Of a DNA stretch of 64,000 nt, positions 33,801-44,607 are shown in pieces. Made by a program: the position numbers and the translations under genes. Within the stretch, counting starts at the first letter, position 1. The number at the start of each line of letters is the position of its first letter. The notes under the pieces were generated by a model, which made no database searches, was not told the origin of the DNA, and saw only the letters and a list, made by a program, of their open reading frames with translations. Source of the stretch: Paraphysomonas bandaiensis. Taxonomy: Eukaryota; Chrysophyceae. The stretch covers positions 1-64,000 of the forward strand of contig CBFFRP010000148.1 in assembly GCA_965644295.1 (NCBI GenBank), read 5' to 3'.

Positions 33801-36208
33801 AAAGAGAATATTGGAAGAAACTATGGCGAGAGAAATAGCTAAACGTGATGATATTATTGTTGTTGGAAGGACAGAGTTGCAACAAGCAAACAAAAAGTCT
33901 TCGGAAAAACTGGAGGCCACTCATAAAGCGTATAGAACACAACTGGCTGAACTGGAGGTCATGTACGAGAAGAAACTTGCCCACGAATCTCTCTACCTCC
34001 AAAACATGAAGCAGGCCTACGACGAATACGTTACCCACGCACGGATGGATCTGGAGAGCTTTCATCGCAAAGCTAGTATTCGTGAGGAAAAGCTGCACAG
34101 TGAAAAGGATGAGATTTTAGAAGAGACAGAGAAACAAAAGAAGCTTCTGCTGGAATATTGTGACTACGTGGGTGAGCGACATCGTGAGGTACTCCGCTCA
34201 CTGACTGAGACCCATGATGACCAAAAGTTAGTATCGTCATGCTAAGACTGTACGCATATAGCTAATGGATTCGCAGGTATCGATTAAATCTCGAGCTGGA
34301 GAAGCAGACATCGCTGATCGATCAAATAAAGAACCAAAATAGGTATACAGTGTATCTATTCCAGTAATAATATTTCATTAGTGTATTTTCAGGCAAGATG
34401 AAGCCAAAACACTGCGACAAATGCAACTTCTACGACAAGAAATGCAAGCAAAGGAAATGGAGGCCTTAAATACTGCCCAGGAATTAGAGCGTATGAAGGA
34501 CAGGGCATCACGTCTTGAAGCAGCTCTACAAAATGCCATGGCAGAAATTAGTCGCAAAACTGAGGCCGCAAACCGCTGGGAATTTAAAGCAGGCGAACAG
34601 CAGCAGAATTTAAGTGAATTAGAGAGGTAGGTTCCTATTGTTTGTTAGCGACATAAATGATTGGCTGTTATGGACAGGGTGAGAAAGGCGCTGGTATCGC
34701 AGTTGCACACATTGAGGGAAGAAATGGGACCTAAAGATCTTCAAATTGTAAAGACGTCTGAGCGTTTGAATGAAGTTGACAAGGAGTATGATAAGTCACT
34801 GAAATCTATCTCGGAGAAAGAAGAAAAGCTGATCCAGAGTTCTAATATGGTTCATTTGCTTCATAAACAAGTACGCGAATTGAGATCGTCTCTAATTCAA
34901 AAAGAAGGATCCCTGAAGCGTGCTGCTAAACTGTTGGATGAATTTAAGTATGCTCTTCAGCAAGCACGTTTTTCATCGCGTAAGATAACTGTTCAAAATG
35001 GTGGTGGTGAGGCCGATAGTGAAATGTCTGATGGTGATGACATCAAAGCTGCAAAGAAACGTAAAAACAGGTTCGGAACCCATAAGAAGGGCGATGTATT
35101 GGAGCTCATATCTTCCACCCCTGTCATGGAGGAATCTTTGCAGCGGCTACATGATGTATTAAACCCTCATTCTACTTCAGAGGTAGTTGTTCTGTGTAAA
35201 TTTATTGCTCGTGTCTAATTTGGATTCAGGATGTTACGGATGAAGGAGATGCTTTGGTAATTCAGGAGAAGGAACGCCAGATTGACTTAATGAGAAGGAA
35301 TATAAATAGTCTTAGGACTAACATAAAATTTGGAGAGTCGGTAGCTACGAAGAAGGTTCACAATTATCTTACTGATAACGAGCACTTGCTCTATGAAATG
35401 AATCAGCTACGCCATGAGGTGAGGAATGCTTAGTAGAACTATCATGTTTAACGGACAATATCGTCAGGTTGGGTACTTGCGGGAAGAGAATGAGAGATTA
35501 CATGCTGCAGCTGATATGCGTAGTGCGCATAAATCGTATAAAGCGTCTGTTCCTTTGCAGAAGGGGCGACCGTCCCGTCAAAAATCTTCGAAACCATCGT
35601 TGCCCGACTTTCCTTTGAAGCGCACTGATAGTGAGGTGGATGGAACGACTGATCTCGATGAGCATTTGACGAGTAACATCAGTATGACAAAGGAAGAGAT
35701 GCTTGCACGGGCAATGAGCGCAGAAGAAATAGCTGAGTTAGGAAAGATCAAAAATCATCGTGAGGAGGGAGATTCAGTTCAGACAGCCTCTTCAAATCCA
35801 GCTTCCGCTGATTTTGCTGACTCGGTATGAGTATATGTTGTTTGTGTTTTCTTCTGATTTTTCTTGTAGCGGTCGTCGGATCGTGCAGATAGACTGATTT
35901 CAGAGCTTATGACCTCCAATAAGGAACAAATAATGGACTCCATGATGAAAGAAAGTAAGTCTCAACCCTCTAATGGGAAGGGGTCTGGCCCCCCTGTTCC
36001 AATTCAGAATGTCACTTTTGGAAAAGACAAAAAGTCCAAGGCCGGATACTCGGGCCATGACCATCGCGTTGGACCTGCAGTGCGGAAGGGCGGTAAAATT
36101 GGAACACAATCTGTTCCGAATTTAGACGCTAGAAATGCGAGGACAAATGCGCAGTCGTCACTTCAAAGTATGACAATGTCACAGCTACCGAAGCTTGTGT
36201 CGCGATAA
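30860..36208 (+). CDS. CFAP57: CFAP57/WDR65-type cilia- and flagella-associated protein (nine exons)
   Basis: Exons 30860-30943, 30990-32577, 32636-34226, 34277-34342, 34393-34626, 34678-35182, 35230-35418, 35468-35824 and 35870-36208 (1,650 aa; animal CFAP57 is about 1,250). All introns are GT-AG with closing phases. The N-terminal half is two WD40 propellers (PEVESIISVDVSSDKKYIA, FATASVKDATVKVWDYN, VFTCAVDGAVYEW). The second propeller carries a long Ser-rich insertion. From about residue 900 the protein is almost all coiled coil, including LERVRKALVSQLHTLREE, which matches the LERVKR block of CFAP57. The last 250 residues are less ordered. CFAP57 is an axonemal adaptor that positions inner-arm dyneins (family knowledge), so the organism builds motile flagella. 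The true N-terminus may lie one exon upstream. Confidence 0.85.
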
Positions 36209-36687
36209 AACGTAGCCATAGTGTTGATTTGAACCTGTATGTTCATAGTAATAGAAATCGAAAAATTACATTTCTTATGATGCGTATACGTTGTGTTCTT
36301 GTAAGTGAGTCGAAAATAATGAATATTTTTTTCTTTTAATCGCTACAAATTCTCTTATAATTTTTCGTGTTTAAGAAATATACGTAACTCAAGTGATAGC
36401 GTATTTTCCTTCATACGAATTCAAAAAGTTAAAGTGATATATGTTATGTGCTATAATTTCGGAATACCTATTGGCTTTTTCTTTTAGGAAATGTTAAATC
36501 GTAGATATTATAGTAGACAGATTATTATTGCATAAAAAATAGTGTCATGTCATCACCAACATAATTAATTTCACCATTTTAATCGCAACCACTGATACTT
36601 CAGTCCGTCAACAAAGACAGACTCGCACCTTTTCGTGGTGTTCTGGGAATAAGTTCCGGGAAACTAATGTGAGTCGCATGTATAGTC
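36209..36687. other. 3' flank and left half of an interrupted R1 repeat
   Basis: AT-rich 3' flank of the CFAP57 gene, then at 36602-36687 a minus-strand copy of the R1 repeat (ACTCGCACCTTTTCGTGG, GGGAAACTAATGTGAG). It is broken by the Ty3-type element after TATAGTC and resumes at 44608. Confidence 0.8.
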
Positions 36688-37892
36688 TGTAAAGCCGTGG
36701 GCTTTTATAACACCCTTTTACACGTTTTATGACAACATCATCATAATAATATTGATAACTATATTATTGCAATAACGATATGATAACATAATATGTAGGG
36801 TTTATGTAGCTGGTTTTGTATGAGATTGACAACAAAAAACAGATTATTATTAGGAGAGCAAGACAGCAGAGGCTAATAGGATTTACCCTCACTACTAGGA
36901 TTATACCCTCGAGCACACGTTTTCATTGGTCTACGCGATTGCTACCTGTTTGTTTACGCCTATATCCATACGGTAGTCGGTGTCATAGCGTTTTGAGTTA
37001 GGAAGCATTGATTGGTACCGCATGTGCGATATTCGTAGTTCATTCATCATTATGAGAAGTCTTTGGATGGTTTTGAACAGCTCTATGTGCTTGCTCATCG
37101 TTCTGGACTCCGATATGCGAATATTTTCTCACTGATACTCAACATAGAATTTCTCAGGTCGGTGCACAAATTGATAAGAGCCCTTAGGTCTGATGCGTAA
37201 GGATGGCATGGGGGATAATTTGGTACAAGTATGAATGTGTAACATTCTCTGTGAATATTGTGCACAGTTGATATGTATTATGCATTTAACGGTTGGAATG
37301 AGATTATATTGCCATGAAATGAGATCGCAATTTTTTTGGTGATTCGAATACTGCCATTTTTGAGTTTTTTGTAGTTCAAATTGGTGTTTTATATAAGTCT
37401 CGAAAATACTAGACTCCAGACTTGGGGATCTTGGGTTTTTGCGACTAAATCTAAAATTGGGGTTTTTTGGGTTTTTGGACTCGAAAACCGGCGGTTTTGG
37501 AGGAAAGACCTATTGAGGCGTATTTTAAGGCGTTTTGACTATAATCGATGTAGGATATGAATCGTATGTGGTGTAGTGCATGTGTGAGCATATTGTACGG
37601 TTGTGGTTGCATTCAATGTCCTGTGTATGAGGAGGAGTCTTGTGACTAGGGGTCTGTCTTTTGTTTTGCTTGTAACTTTAGTTTTAATAATAATTCTCTA
37701 TGAAATTAACATAGTTGGTTGACTGATCTGTCTATTGGGAGCTTTAGATTGCAGGATACAGGGGAGCTTGTGTTTCTGGCTGTTGGTTTCTTAAAGAGTT
37801 ATTATTATAGTTTTCTGTTTTGTTGTTTCGACAAACAACCATTTCACATATCTTTTCAGTGATCTTAGGTTGCAAGACCTGAGTTGTTTATA
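36688..37892 (+). repeat. 5' LTR of Ty3-type element
   Basis: Starts TGTAAAGCCGTGGGC and ends GAGTTGTTTATA. A 61-codon ORF inside it occurs identically in the 3' LTR and is not a gene. It holds the element's promoter and polyadenylation signals. Confidence 0.95.
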
Positions 37893-37960
37893 GTAAATTT
37901 ACTCACGGTAAAACACGTAAGTGAAGATATCATTATTGTAGATTATAGATATATATCGAA

Positions 37961-39430
37961 ATGTCTGATTCGGAGGGTCCTGTTGGTTCATCTGAGTTAG
38001 ATGAAGTTAAGGAAATGTTACGGGGAATTGCTCTCAATTTGGAGAACGTCACTAAGTTGTGTGTAGCAACTGCCAGTAGGGTAGATAATCTGGAGTCCAG
38101 AATGTCTATTAATGAAGAAGTTTTAGTTAATGAGCTGGAGGAAGCTCAGAAGGAAGTAGATGAGGCCATCCGTGACCAGCGTGAAGAGCAGCAGGGACAT
38201 ACCAGAGAGAGTGGCAGGGCTGCCGACGACAAAGGCAAGAAGAAAGAGCGAAGGACATCTGTATTCATGAGGGAGGCTGAGTCTTCAGAGGGAATGGAGG
38301 TTCCAAAGCATGTCATCATCAATGTTGAAAAGCCATCCCATAAGCATATTTTTCTGGATTCGATGGAGCTTAGTGATTTTACAAAGTTTATCATCCAATG
38401 GTTTGAATATGAACAGATCAATGGGATTAAGCTTGAGCCAGCCCAGATAGTTAGCAGGCGTGTTCGGAACCTGCTTATGTTCAACAATAGCTTGACGGAT
38501 AAAATGTTTGTTAAGTTGAGTGCTCAGAAATTCTGTGAGCTGATGGCTAAGGAGACCAAGGTGTTGTCCAAAGTGGAGTTCATTGAGACTTTGCGATACG
38601 CGCTGAGATATTTTAAGCCACTGGATTGGAAATCAGTGCGGCCGAATACACATGAGCTGTTTTTTCAAGAGATTTTGAAGCGAAAGAGTATTTTTATGCG
38701 TACGTTTACTATCATGATGGAGGCCAATAGTACTAAGTGTCCGCCGGTTGGAGGAAAAGAGTTTGGATCGGCTCAAGTATTTTTGGAGTTGATCGACGAG
38801 TCTTACAACAAACGAGTTCTGGCTGAGATTCCAAGGGTGACGGATACTAATTATGGTAATGTTGAAGAGTTTCTGGATACATACGTTTCCAAGGCGAGTG
38901 AGCATTATGAGGCGTCCAAGAACATCAGATTGGTGCCTTATGAAGGGTCCGATTTCAGTAGGAAGCAAATTCAAAGGGGTTCGAGGAATCGGGACAATGG
39001 ATACGTTGCAAAGGAGAAACCGAAATCTTTAAACAACGTGCAGTTTGCGGACCGAGTTGAGGATGATTTCTACAGTGATTTAGATGACAAGGAGGTTGAC
39101 CCGATAGTTGTGGTCAAGGATGACGGGATGTCAGATGATGATTTCGAGAATGAGGTTGAGGAGATGTTGCTCGGCGAACCAGAGTCTGATAAGGAAGCTA
39201 TAGAACAGGTGATGAACCTGGAGAAGACTGTTAATCCAACCCGTGGCTGCGTTGCGTATGCGTTGTATGGGAACTGCTACAAAGGGAAGGAATGTAAGCA
39301 TGTCCAGGGTCATAATGGAGCAGTTGCAACGGAAACCCGGAAATGGATGATGAAAAAGCTGTCTCAGATGATAGCAGATGATTCCAAAGGGCCGCGAAAG
39401 ATTTTGCCGAGGCCTGGTGGAGTGACTTGA
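37961..39430 (+). CDS. gag: Ty3-type Gag with CCCH-like zinc motif
   Basis: 489 aa, ATG 69 bp after the 5' LTR. Residues about 10-70 form a coiled coil (LDEVKEMLRGIALNLENV), a charged linker follows, and a helical capsid-like domain spans about 120-320. Near the C-terminus, from C430, there is one zinc-binding-like motif, C-x8-C-x5-C followed by His residues (CVAYALYGNC, then C in KGKEC, then KHVQGH). This replaces the CCHC knuckle usual in Gag. The frame ends at TGA (39428-39430). The next in-frame codons are CAT and then the ATG of pol, so Gag and Pol share one frame split by a single stop. Confidence 0.9.
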   Translation: MSDSEGPVGSSELDEVKEMLRGIALNLENVTKLCVATASRVDNLESRMSINEEVLVNELEEAQKEVDEAIRDQREEQQGHTRESGRAADDKGKKKERRTSVFMREAESSEGMEVPKHVIINVEKPSHKHIFLDSMELSDFTKFIIQWFEYEQINGIKLEPAQIVSRRVRNLLMFNNSLTDKMFVKLSAQKFCELMAKETKVLSKVEFIETLRYALRYFKPLDWKSVRPNTHELFFQEILKRKSIFMRTFTIMMEANSTKCPPVGGKEFGSAQVFLELIDESYNKRVLAEIPRVTDTNYGNVEEFLDTYVSKASEHYEASKNIRLVPYEGSDFSRKQIQRGSRNRDNGYVAKEKPKSLNNVQFADRVEDDFYSDLDDKEVDPIVVVKDDGMSDDDFENEVEEMLLGEPESDKEAIEQVMNLEKTVNPTRGCVAYALYGNCYKGKECKHVQGHNGAVATETRKWMMKKLSQMIADDSKGPRKILPRPGGVT

Positions 39431-39433
39431 CAT

Positions 39434-42400
39434 ATGTGCGAGGCTAATGGTTCGCAGGATCACGAAGAAATATTGTACGGTTTGAATGATCCTGAGACTG
39501 TTAGTCGAGTTTTCCTCAGAAATTTGATGAATGTCTGTAATACGCGAGAACGAAAAGACTTGACATTGGCACATTCTGGGGGAAGCATTGTATGTGATGA
39601 TAACTATATAATATCTGTGCGTGGAATATTGTTCGACACTGGAGCCCTAACATCTAACTTCATTTCCAAGGATTTGTTTGAGACGTTTAGAAATCATGTG
39701 TGTGAAAACAAAGTCATAAAAAAAGAAACAGTTATAGGATTTGCAGATAAAACGTCGAGAATGAAGTGTAGTTTTGTAGTGAAATTAAAATTGAGGTTTG
39801 AGAGAGAAGACTCCAAGGGAGAGTTCGTGTTATATGACGGGGATTTCATTGTTGCTGATATGGGTAGCAACGATATTATTATTGGACTTCCGGCTATCGT
39901 TAAGGATCTATGGGATTATTTTCTATTTATGCTTAAAGGAAGGACTATTGAACGAATTGAATCAGAAGTAAGTTTTATTAAAGGGCGTGAGGACGATGTT
40001 ACCGAGGATGATTTGTTGTTGAATGCGGTTGAAGAATTATTGCAGCCGTGGTGTGACAGTAGTAGGGAGGTAGCACCTGAAGAATTGGATGTTCCGGACC
40101 CTTCGCAGTTCGGATTTGCCTCAAGTTTTCTTGGAAAGACTAGAGAGGAAGCTTTGAGCGAGTTCGAGGATATGTTTGGTGAGCACGTGTCTCCAGAGTT
40201 CTCAGCAGCGCGACCGGTGCTGGAGTTATTGAGGACTAAGGGAGTAGAGGTATTTGTTCCAGAACGGTGGGAAGGTATAAAAGGAGTGGATCCGTTGAAC
40301 ATCAAGTTCGCTGAGAATTTGCCTCCTAGGATCAAGCCGAAGGCAAGACCCGTAAATCCTAGATTATATGAGGATGCGGAGAAGGAGTTTAGGAGACTAT
40401 GTGGTTACATCTATGTTCCTAGTAGGTCGCCATGGGCTTCTTGTTTGGTGATCGCGCCAAAAGCCACGAAACCTTTTATTAGGATTTGTGGGGATTATGT
40501 GCAAATCAACAAGTACATTCCAAGTCCACACTATACAGTTCCTAATGTAAGACATGAGTTGGATCGTATTATTGGCTATAAGATATTTATGGACATTGAC
40601 CTCACGAATGCGTTCCATCAGATCAGGTTGCATGAGAACACATCTGAAAAATTGTCAGTTCAAACACCGTGGGGCCAATTTCAGCCTTTATTCCTTCCGG
40701 AGGGAGTGTCTCCAGGGATTAGTGTGTTGCAAGAAGCGGTAGTCAAATTGTTTGGAGATCTGGAATGGGCGCTGTGTATATTTGATAATGTTCTGTTATT
40801 GGCACATGATTTTGATGATGCGTATAAGAAGCTGGAGATTTTCCTGGATAGATGCATTGAACATGGAGTTGTGTTGAAATTTGCAAAGACCTGGTTAGGA
40901 TTTAGGGAGATCAAGTTTTTTGGCTATTTGGTAAGGCACAATAGTTTCGAGCTCACGGACGATAGGAAAGAGGCTTTATTGAAGATTCCTTTTCCAGAGA
41001 ATGGAAATAGATGTAAGAAGATTAGATCTTTGTTGGGTCTGGGAGTATTCTTTGCTCCATTTGTTCAGAATTACTCAGATTTGGTTAAACATCTTACGGA
41101 TATGACTAAGAGTAGTTTTAATTGGGAAGAAACGACATGGCAGCACGATTATAGGCAGGAGTTTGAAAACTATAAGAGTGGTTTGCAACAGTCTTGTGCT
41201 TTGTTTTATCCGAATTATGATCTTGAGTGGACACTTAGGACAGATGCCAGTGACTATGGAGTGGCAGGCATTCTTTTCCAGACTGTTGAGGGAACTGGGT
41301 CTAGTCCGATTCAACAGCAAACTATTGCTATCTGTTCCAAGAAATTGTCAGAGCAAGCCTTGAAGTGGTGTACTATTGAGAAGGAGGGTTTTGGTATATT
41401 CTATTCAGTCAAGAAATTTTCGTTTTATCTGAGAGGAAAGAAATTTACAATCGAGACGGACCACAACAACCTTGTGTGGATGGAGGCATCAGAAGTTGCG
41501 AAGATAATTCGATGGAGAATTTATTTGCAGGATTTTGATTTTTTGATTCGTCATATCCCAGGGAAGAACAATGTGGTTGCGGATTGCTTGTCAAGATTGC
41601 TGTATTTGTCCGGGTTTGTGGACGAAAGTGACGATTTCGACTCAGATGAAGTGAACTTCGTGACACTGCATAACATCTTTGAAAAAGACGATTTTGAGGA
41701 CGACGTTCAAGAGATCGCGCCGCCTACGGAGGTACAGAGGATAGATTATTATCAGGCTATCAAAGAGGTTCACAACGCGCAAGCAGGACACTGGGGTGCG
41801 AAAGAGACGTGGAAACGTCTGTGTAGACAATTTCCGGGACACGGCGTGCCTTTCAAGGTGGTTGCAGACTTCGTGGACGAATGTATCAACTGTCAGAAGA
41901 ATAGGCGAGAGCTGAAGCAGCGATTGATTCCTATCACTAGACATTTAAAACCGCCTCATTCCAGGAGTGCTTTGGGAATTGACGCGGTTGCTATTACACC
42001 TGTTTCTAAATCTGGTTACACGCATATTGTGGTCATGGTTAATTTGTTTACGAAATTGGTGTACCTATATGCGGTGAAAGGAATGACAGCTATCAATTTG
42101 GCTACAGCAGTGTGGAAGTGCTGGTGTACATACGGGCTCACGGATATGATTATATCAGATATGGGTCCTGATCTCAAATCAGAACTTTTCGCAGAACTGG
42201 TTAAGTTGTCAGGACTTCGTCATGTATTTAGTATTGCCAACAGGCACGTCAACGGATGTGAGCGTATTATTAAGGAAGTGGTTCGTCACATCCGTGCTAT
42301 TTGTTTTGACAAGCGAATCGAGGCTGATGCTGTTTTGGAGGACGAACTGTTACTTGCCACTATCATGTTCATTCTGAATACCCACGAGAGTAGTGAGACG

Positions 42401-43372
42401 GGGTATTCTGCGTTCGAACTGACGTTTGGGTCCCAGGATTCTATCTATAAGAACCTTTTGGCCGCCCAGGGGAAAGACAATGATCCGTCTCATCAGCTGT
42501 TGAAAAGGCTGAACGATTACTTAGCTCTAGTTCGCCAGATATCAGCAGATTACCAGAAGTCTCTAGTTGAGAAACGAGCGGAAGCGGGTTTGGATCCTGC
42601 CAAACAAAACCAGTATTGTCCAGGCGATTTTGTTATGTTCGACGCTGGTGCTAAACCACATCCGAAATTATCCTCGAGGATGAAGGGTCCTTTCGAAGTG
42701 GTACGGCAATATAAGAATGATGTTCAAATTCGAAATCTTCTTACCGGGGGGATTCGGGAATACTCTGTCTCTGATCTTGAGCCATTTTTCGGAGATAAGG
42801 AATCGGCTATTGAAGCGGCGATGCGAGATCATGAGCAATTTAAGGTGGAGGAGATTCTTTCATATACGGGAGATTCACGAACTAAATCTACGATGGTCTT
42901 CAAGGTGAAGTATGCGGACGGCGATATCTTGGACATTCCATGGACACCGGATATTCAGTGTGAGGCATATTACGATTTTTGTGAGTCTAGGCCTTACTTG
43001 CGACACCTCGCATACGACTCGTTTACTGCGAAGCGTTTTATCTCTTCAATGAGGAAGGAGAATATCACAACAGTGTCGGTTGGAGATACTGTCTATGTTG
43101 ACCTCAGGTTCTATGGTGACCTGTGGTACGAGAGTCTTGGTTTACCGGATTATGCCACGGCCGCGTATGTCATGGAATTCACGTACACCCATTGGTATCA
43201 CAAGAATTCCAAACGCAAGATTAGCGCCCGTTTTAATCTCAACGGTTCCAACTATGCTTTCGACAACTATTTGGTTTACTGTTGGGGGTCCCAGAAGGAT
43301 TTTGACCCTGCTCGCATGATTTTGGTTGATGCGTCGCTCGCTGCGGCTTATCCCAAAATTATTCAGGAGTAG
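39434..43372 (+). CDS. pol: Ty3-type Pol polyprotein (protease, RT, RNase H, integrase, chromodomain)
   Basis: 1,312 aa in the same frame as gag. Aspartic protease with DTG at about 68. Reverse transcriptase with the first catalytic Asp at 387 (MDIDLTNAFHQI) but an IFDN sequence at about 449-452 where YxDD is expected. RNase H (RTDASDYG, IEKEGFG, ETDHNNL, VADCLSR). Integrase with a zinc motif HNAQAGH ... CINC and catalytic D850, D909 and E943, giving D-x33-E rather than D-x35-E. A chromodomain-like segment at about 1135-1195 (FKVEEILSYTGD, VFKVKYADGD) would guide chromatin targeting. About 110 further residues follow, of unknown type. No stop or frameshift is seen, and the LTRs look identical, yet two active-site features are off consensus. 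Confidence 0.93.
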   Translation: MCEANGSQDHEEILYGLNDPETVSRVFLRNLMNVCNTRERKDLTLAHSGGSIVCDDNYIISVRGILFDTGALTSNFISKDLFETFRNHVCENKVIKKETVIGFADKTSRMKCSFVVKLKLRFEREDSKGEFVLYDGDFIVADMGSNDIIIGLPAIVKDLWDYFLFMLKGRTIERIESEVSFIKGREDDVTEDDLLLNAVEELLQPWCDSSREVAPEELDVPDPSQFGFASSFLGKTREEALSEFEDMFGEHVSPEFSAARPVLELLRTKGVEVFVPERWEGIKGVDPLNIKFAENLPPRIKPKARPVNPRLYEDAEKEFRRLCGYIYVPSRSPWASCLVIAPKATKPFIRICGDYVQINKYIPSPHYTVPNVRHELDRIIGYKIFMDIDLTNAFHQIRLHENTSEKLSVQTPWGQFQPLFLPEGVSPGISVLQEAVVKLFGDLEWALCIFDNVLLLAHDFDDAYKKLEIFLDRCIEHGVVLKFAKTWLGFREIKFFGYLVRHNSFELTDDRKEALLKIPFPENGNRCKKIRSLLGLGVFFAPFVQNYSDLVKHLTDMTKSSFNWEETTWQHDYRQEFENYKSGLQQSCALFYPNYDLEWTLRTDASDYGVAGILFQTVEGTGSSPIQQQTIAICSKKLSEQALKWCTIEKEGFGIFYSVKKFSFYLRGKKFTIETDHNNLVWMEASEVAKIIRWRIYLQDFDFLIRHIPGKNNVVADCLSRLLYLSGFVDESDDFDSDEVNFVTLHNIFEKDDFEDDVQEIAPPTEVQRIDYYQAIKEVHNAQAGHWGAKETWKRLCRQFPGHGVPFKVVADFVDECINCQKNRRELKQRLIPITRHLKPPHSRSALGIDAVAITPVSKSGYTHIVVMVNLFTKLVYLYAVKGMTAINLATAVWKCWCTYGLTDMIISDMGPDLKSELFAELVKLSGLRHVFSIANRHVNGCERIIKEVVRHIRAICFDKRIEADAVLEDELLLATIMFILNTHESSETGYSAFELTFGSQDSIYKNLLAAQGKDNDPSHQLLKRLNDYLALVRQISADYQKSLVEKRAEAGLDPAKQNQYCPGDFVMFDAGAKPHPKLSSRMKGPFEVVRQYKNDVQIRNLLTGGIREYSVSDLEPFFGDKESAIEAAMRDHEQFKVEEILSYTGDSRTKSTMVFKVKYADGDILDIPWTPDIQCEAYYDFCESRPYLRHLAYDSFTAKRFISSMRKENITTVSVGDTVYVDLRFYGDLWYESLGLPDYATAAYVMEFTYTHWYHKNSKRKISARFNLNGSNYAFDNYLVYCWGSQKDFDPARMILVDASLAAAYPKIIQE

Positions 43373-43383
43373 CTACAGCATCC

Positions 43384-43402
43384 GGGGGGGGAGAAAGGGT
43401 AA
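43384..43402 (+). promoter_or_regulatory. polypurine tract of Ty3-type element
   Basis: A run of eight G with flanking purines (GGGGGGGGAGAAAGGG) directly before the 3' LTR, suited to priming plus-strand synthesis. Confidence 0.85.
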
Positions 43403-44607
43403 TGTAAAGCCGTGGGCTTTTATAACACCCTTTTACACGTTTTATGACAACATCATCATAATAATATTGATAACTATATTATTGCAATAACGATATGATA
43501 ACATAATATGTAGGGTTTATGTAGCTGGTTTTGTATGAGATTGACAACAAAAAACAGATTATTATTAGGAGAGCAAGACAGCAGAGGCTAATAGGATTTA
43601 CCCTCACTACTAGGATTATACCCTCGAGCACACGTTTTCATTGGTCTACGCGATTGCTACCTGTTTGTTTACGCCTATATCCATACGGTAGTCGGTGTCA
43701 TAGCGTTTTGAGTTAGGAAGCATTGATTGGTACCGCATGTGCGATATTCGTAGTTCATTCATCATTATGAGAAGTCTTTGGATGGTTTTGAACAGCTCTA
43801 TGTGCTTGCTCATCGTTCTGGACTCCGATATGCGAATATTTTCTCACTGATACTCAACATAGAATTTCTCAGGTCGGTGCACAAATTGATAAGAGCCCTT
43901 AGGTCTGATGCGTAAGGATGGCATGGGGGATAATTTGGTACAAGTATGAATGTGTAACATTCTCTGTGAATATTGTGCACAGTTGATATGTATTATGCAT
44001 TTAACGGTTGGAATGAGATTATATTGCCATGAAATGAGATCGCAATTTTTTTGGTGATTCGAATACTGCCATTTTTGAGTTTTTTGTAGTTCAAATTGGT
44101 GTTTTATATAAGTCTCGAAAATACTAGACTCCAGACTTGGGGATCTTGGGTTTTTGCGACTAAATCTAAAATTGGGGTTTTTTGGGTTTTTGGACTCGAA
44201 AACCGGCGGTTTTGGAGGAAAGACCTATTGAGGCGTATTTTAAGGCGTTTTGACTATAATCGATGTAGGATATGAATCGTATGTGGTGTAGTGCATGTGT
44301 GAGCATATTGTACGGTTGTGGTTGCATTCAATGTCCTGTGTATGAGGAGGAGTCTTGTGACTAGGGGTCTGTCTTTTGTTTTGCTTGTAACTTTAGTTTT
44401 AATAATAATTCTCTATGAAATTAACATAGTTGGTTGACTGATCTGTCTATTGGGAGCTTTAGATTGCAGGATACAGGGGAGCTTGTGTTTCTGGCTGTTG
44501 GTTTCTTAAAGAGTTATTATTATAGTTTTCTGTTTTGTTGTTTCGACAAACAACCATTTCACATATCTTTTCAGTGATCTTAGGTTGCAAGACCTGAGTT
44601 GTTTATA
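43403..44607 (+). repeat. 3' LTR of Ty3-type element
   Basis: Second 1,205-bp LTR, apparently identical to 36688-37892. It is followed by AGTCAGCAAAT, in which AGTC is the target duplication and the rest resumes the interrupted R1 repeat. Confidence 0.95.

Larger units (their letters stand above)
36688..44607 (+). mobile_element. complete Ty3-type LTR retrotransposon
   Basis: A 7.9-kb element with 1,205-bp LTRs (36688-37892 and 43403-44607; offset 6,715) that appear identical. It has separate gag and pol frames and a polypurine tract before the 3' LTR. The target duplication is AGTC (36684-36687 and 44608-44611). The empty site is readable from intact R1 copies (TATAGTCAGCAG), which confirms both borders. 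Domain order PR-RT-RH-IN-chromodomain places it with Ty3/gypsy. Confidence 0.96.

Noticed and set aside
36816-37001. 61-codon ORF repeated exactly at 43531-43716
   Set aside because: It lies inside the two LTRs of the Ty3-type element; its duplication is explained by LTR identity, not by selection on a protein.
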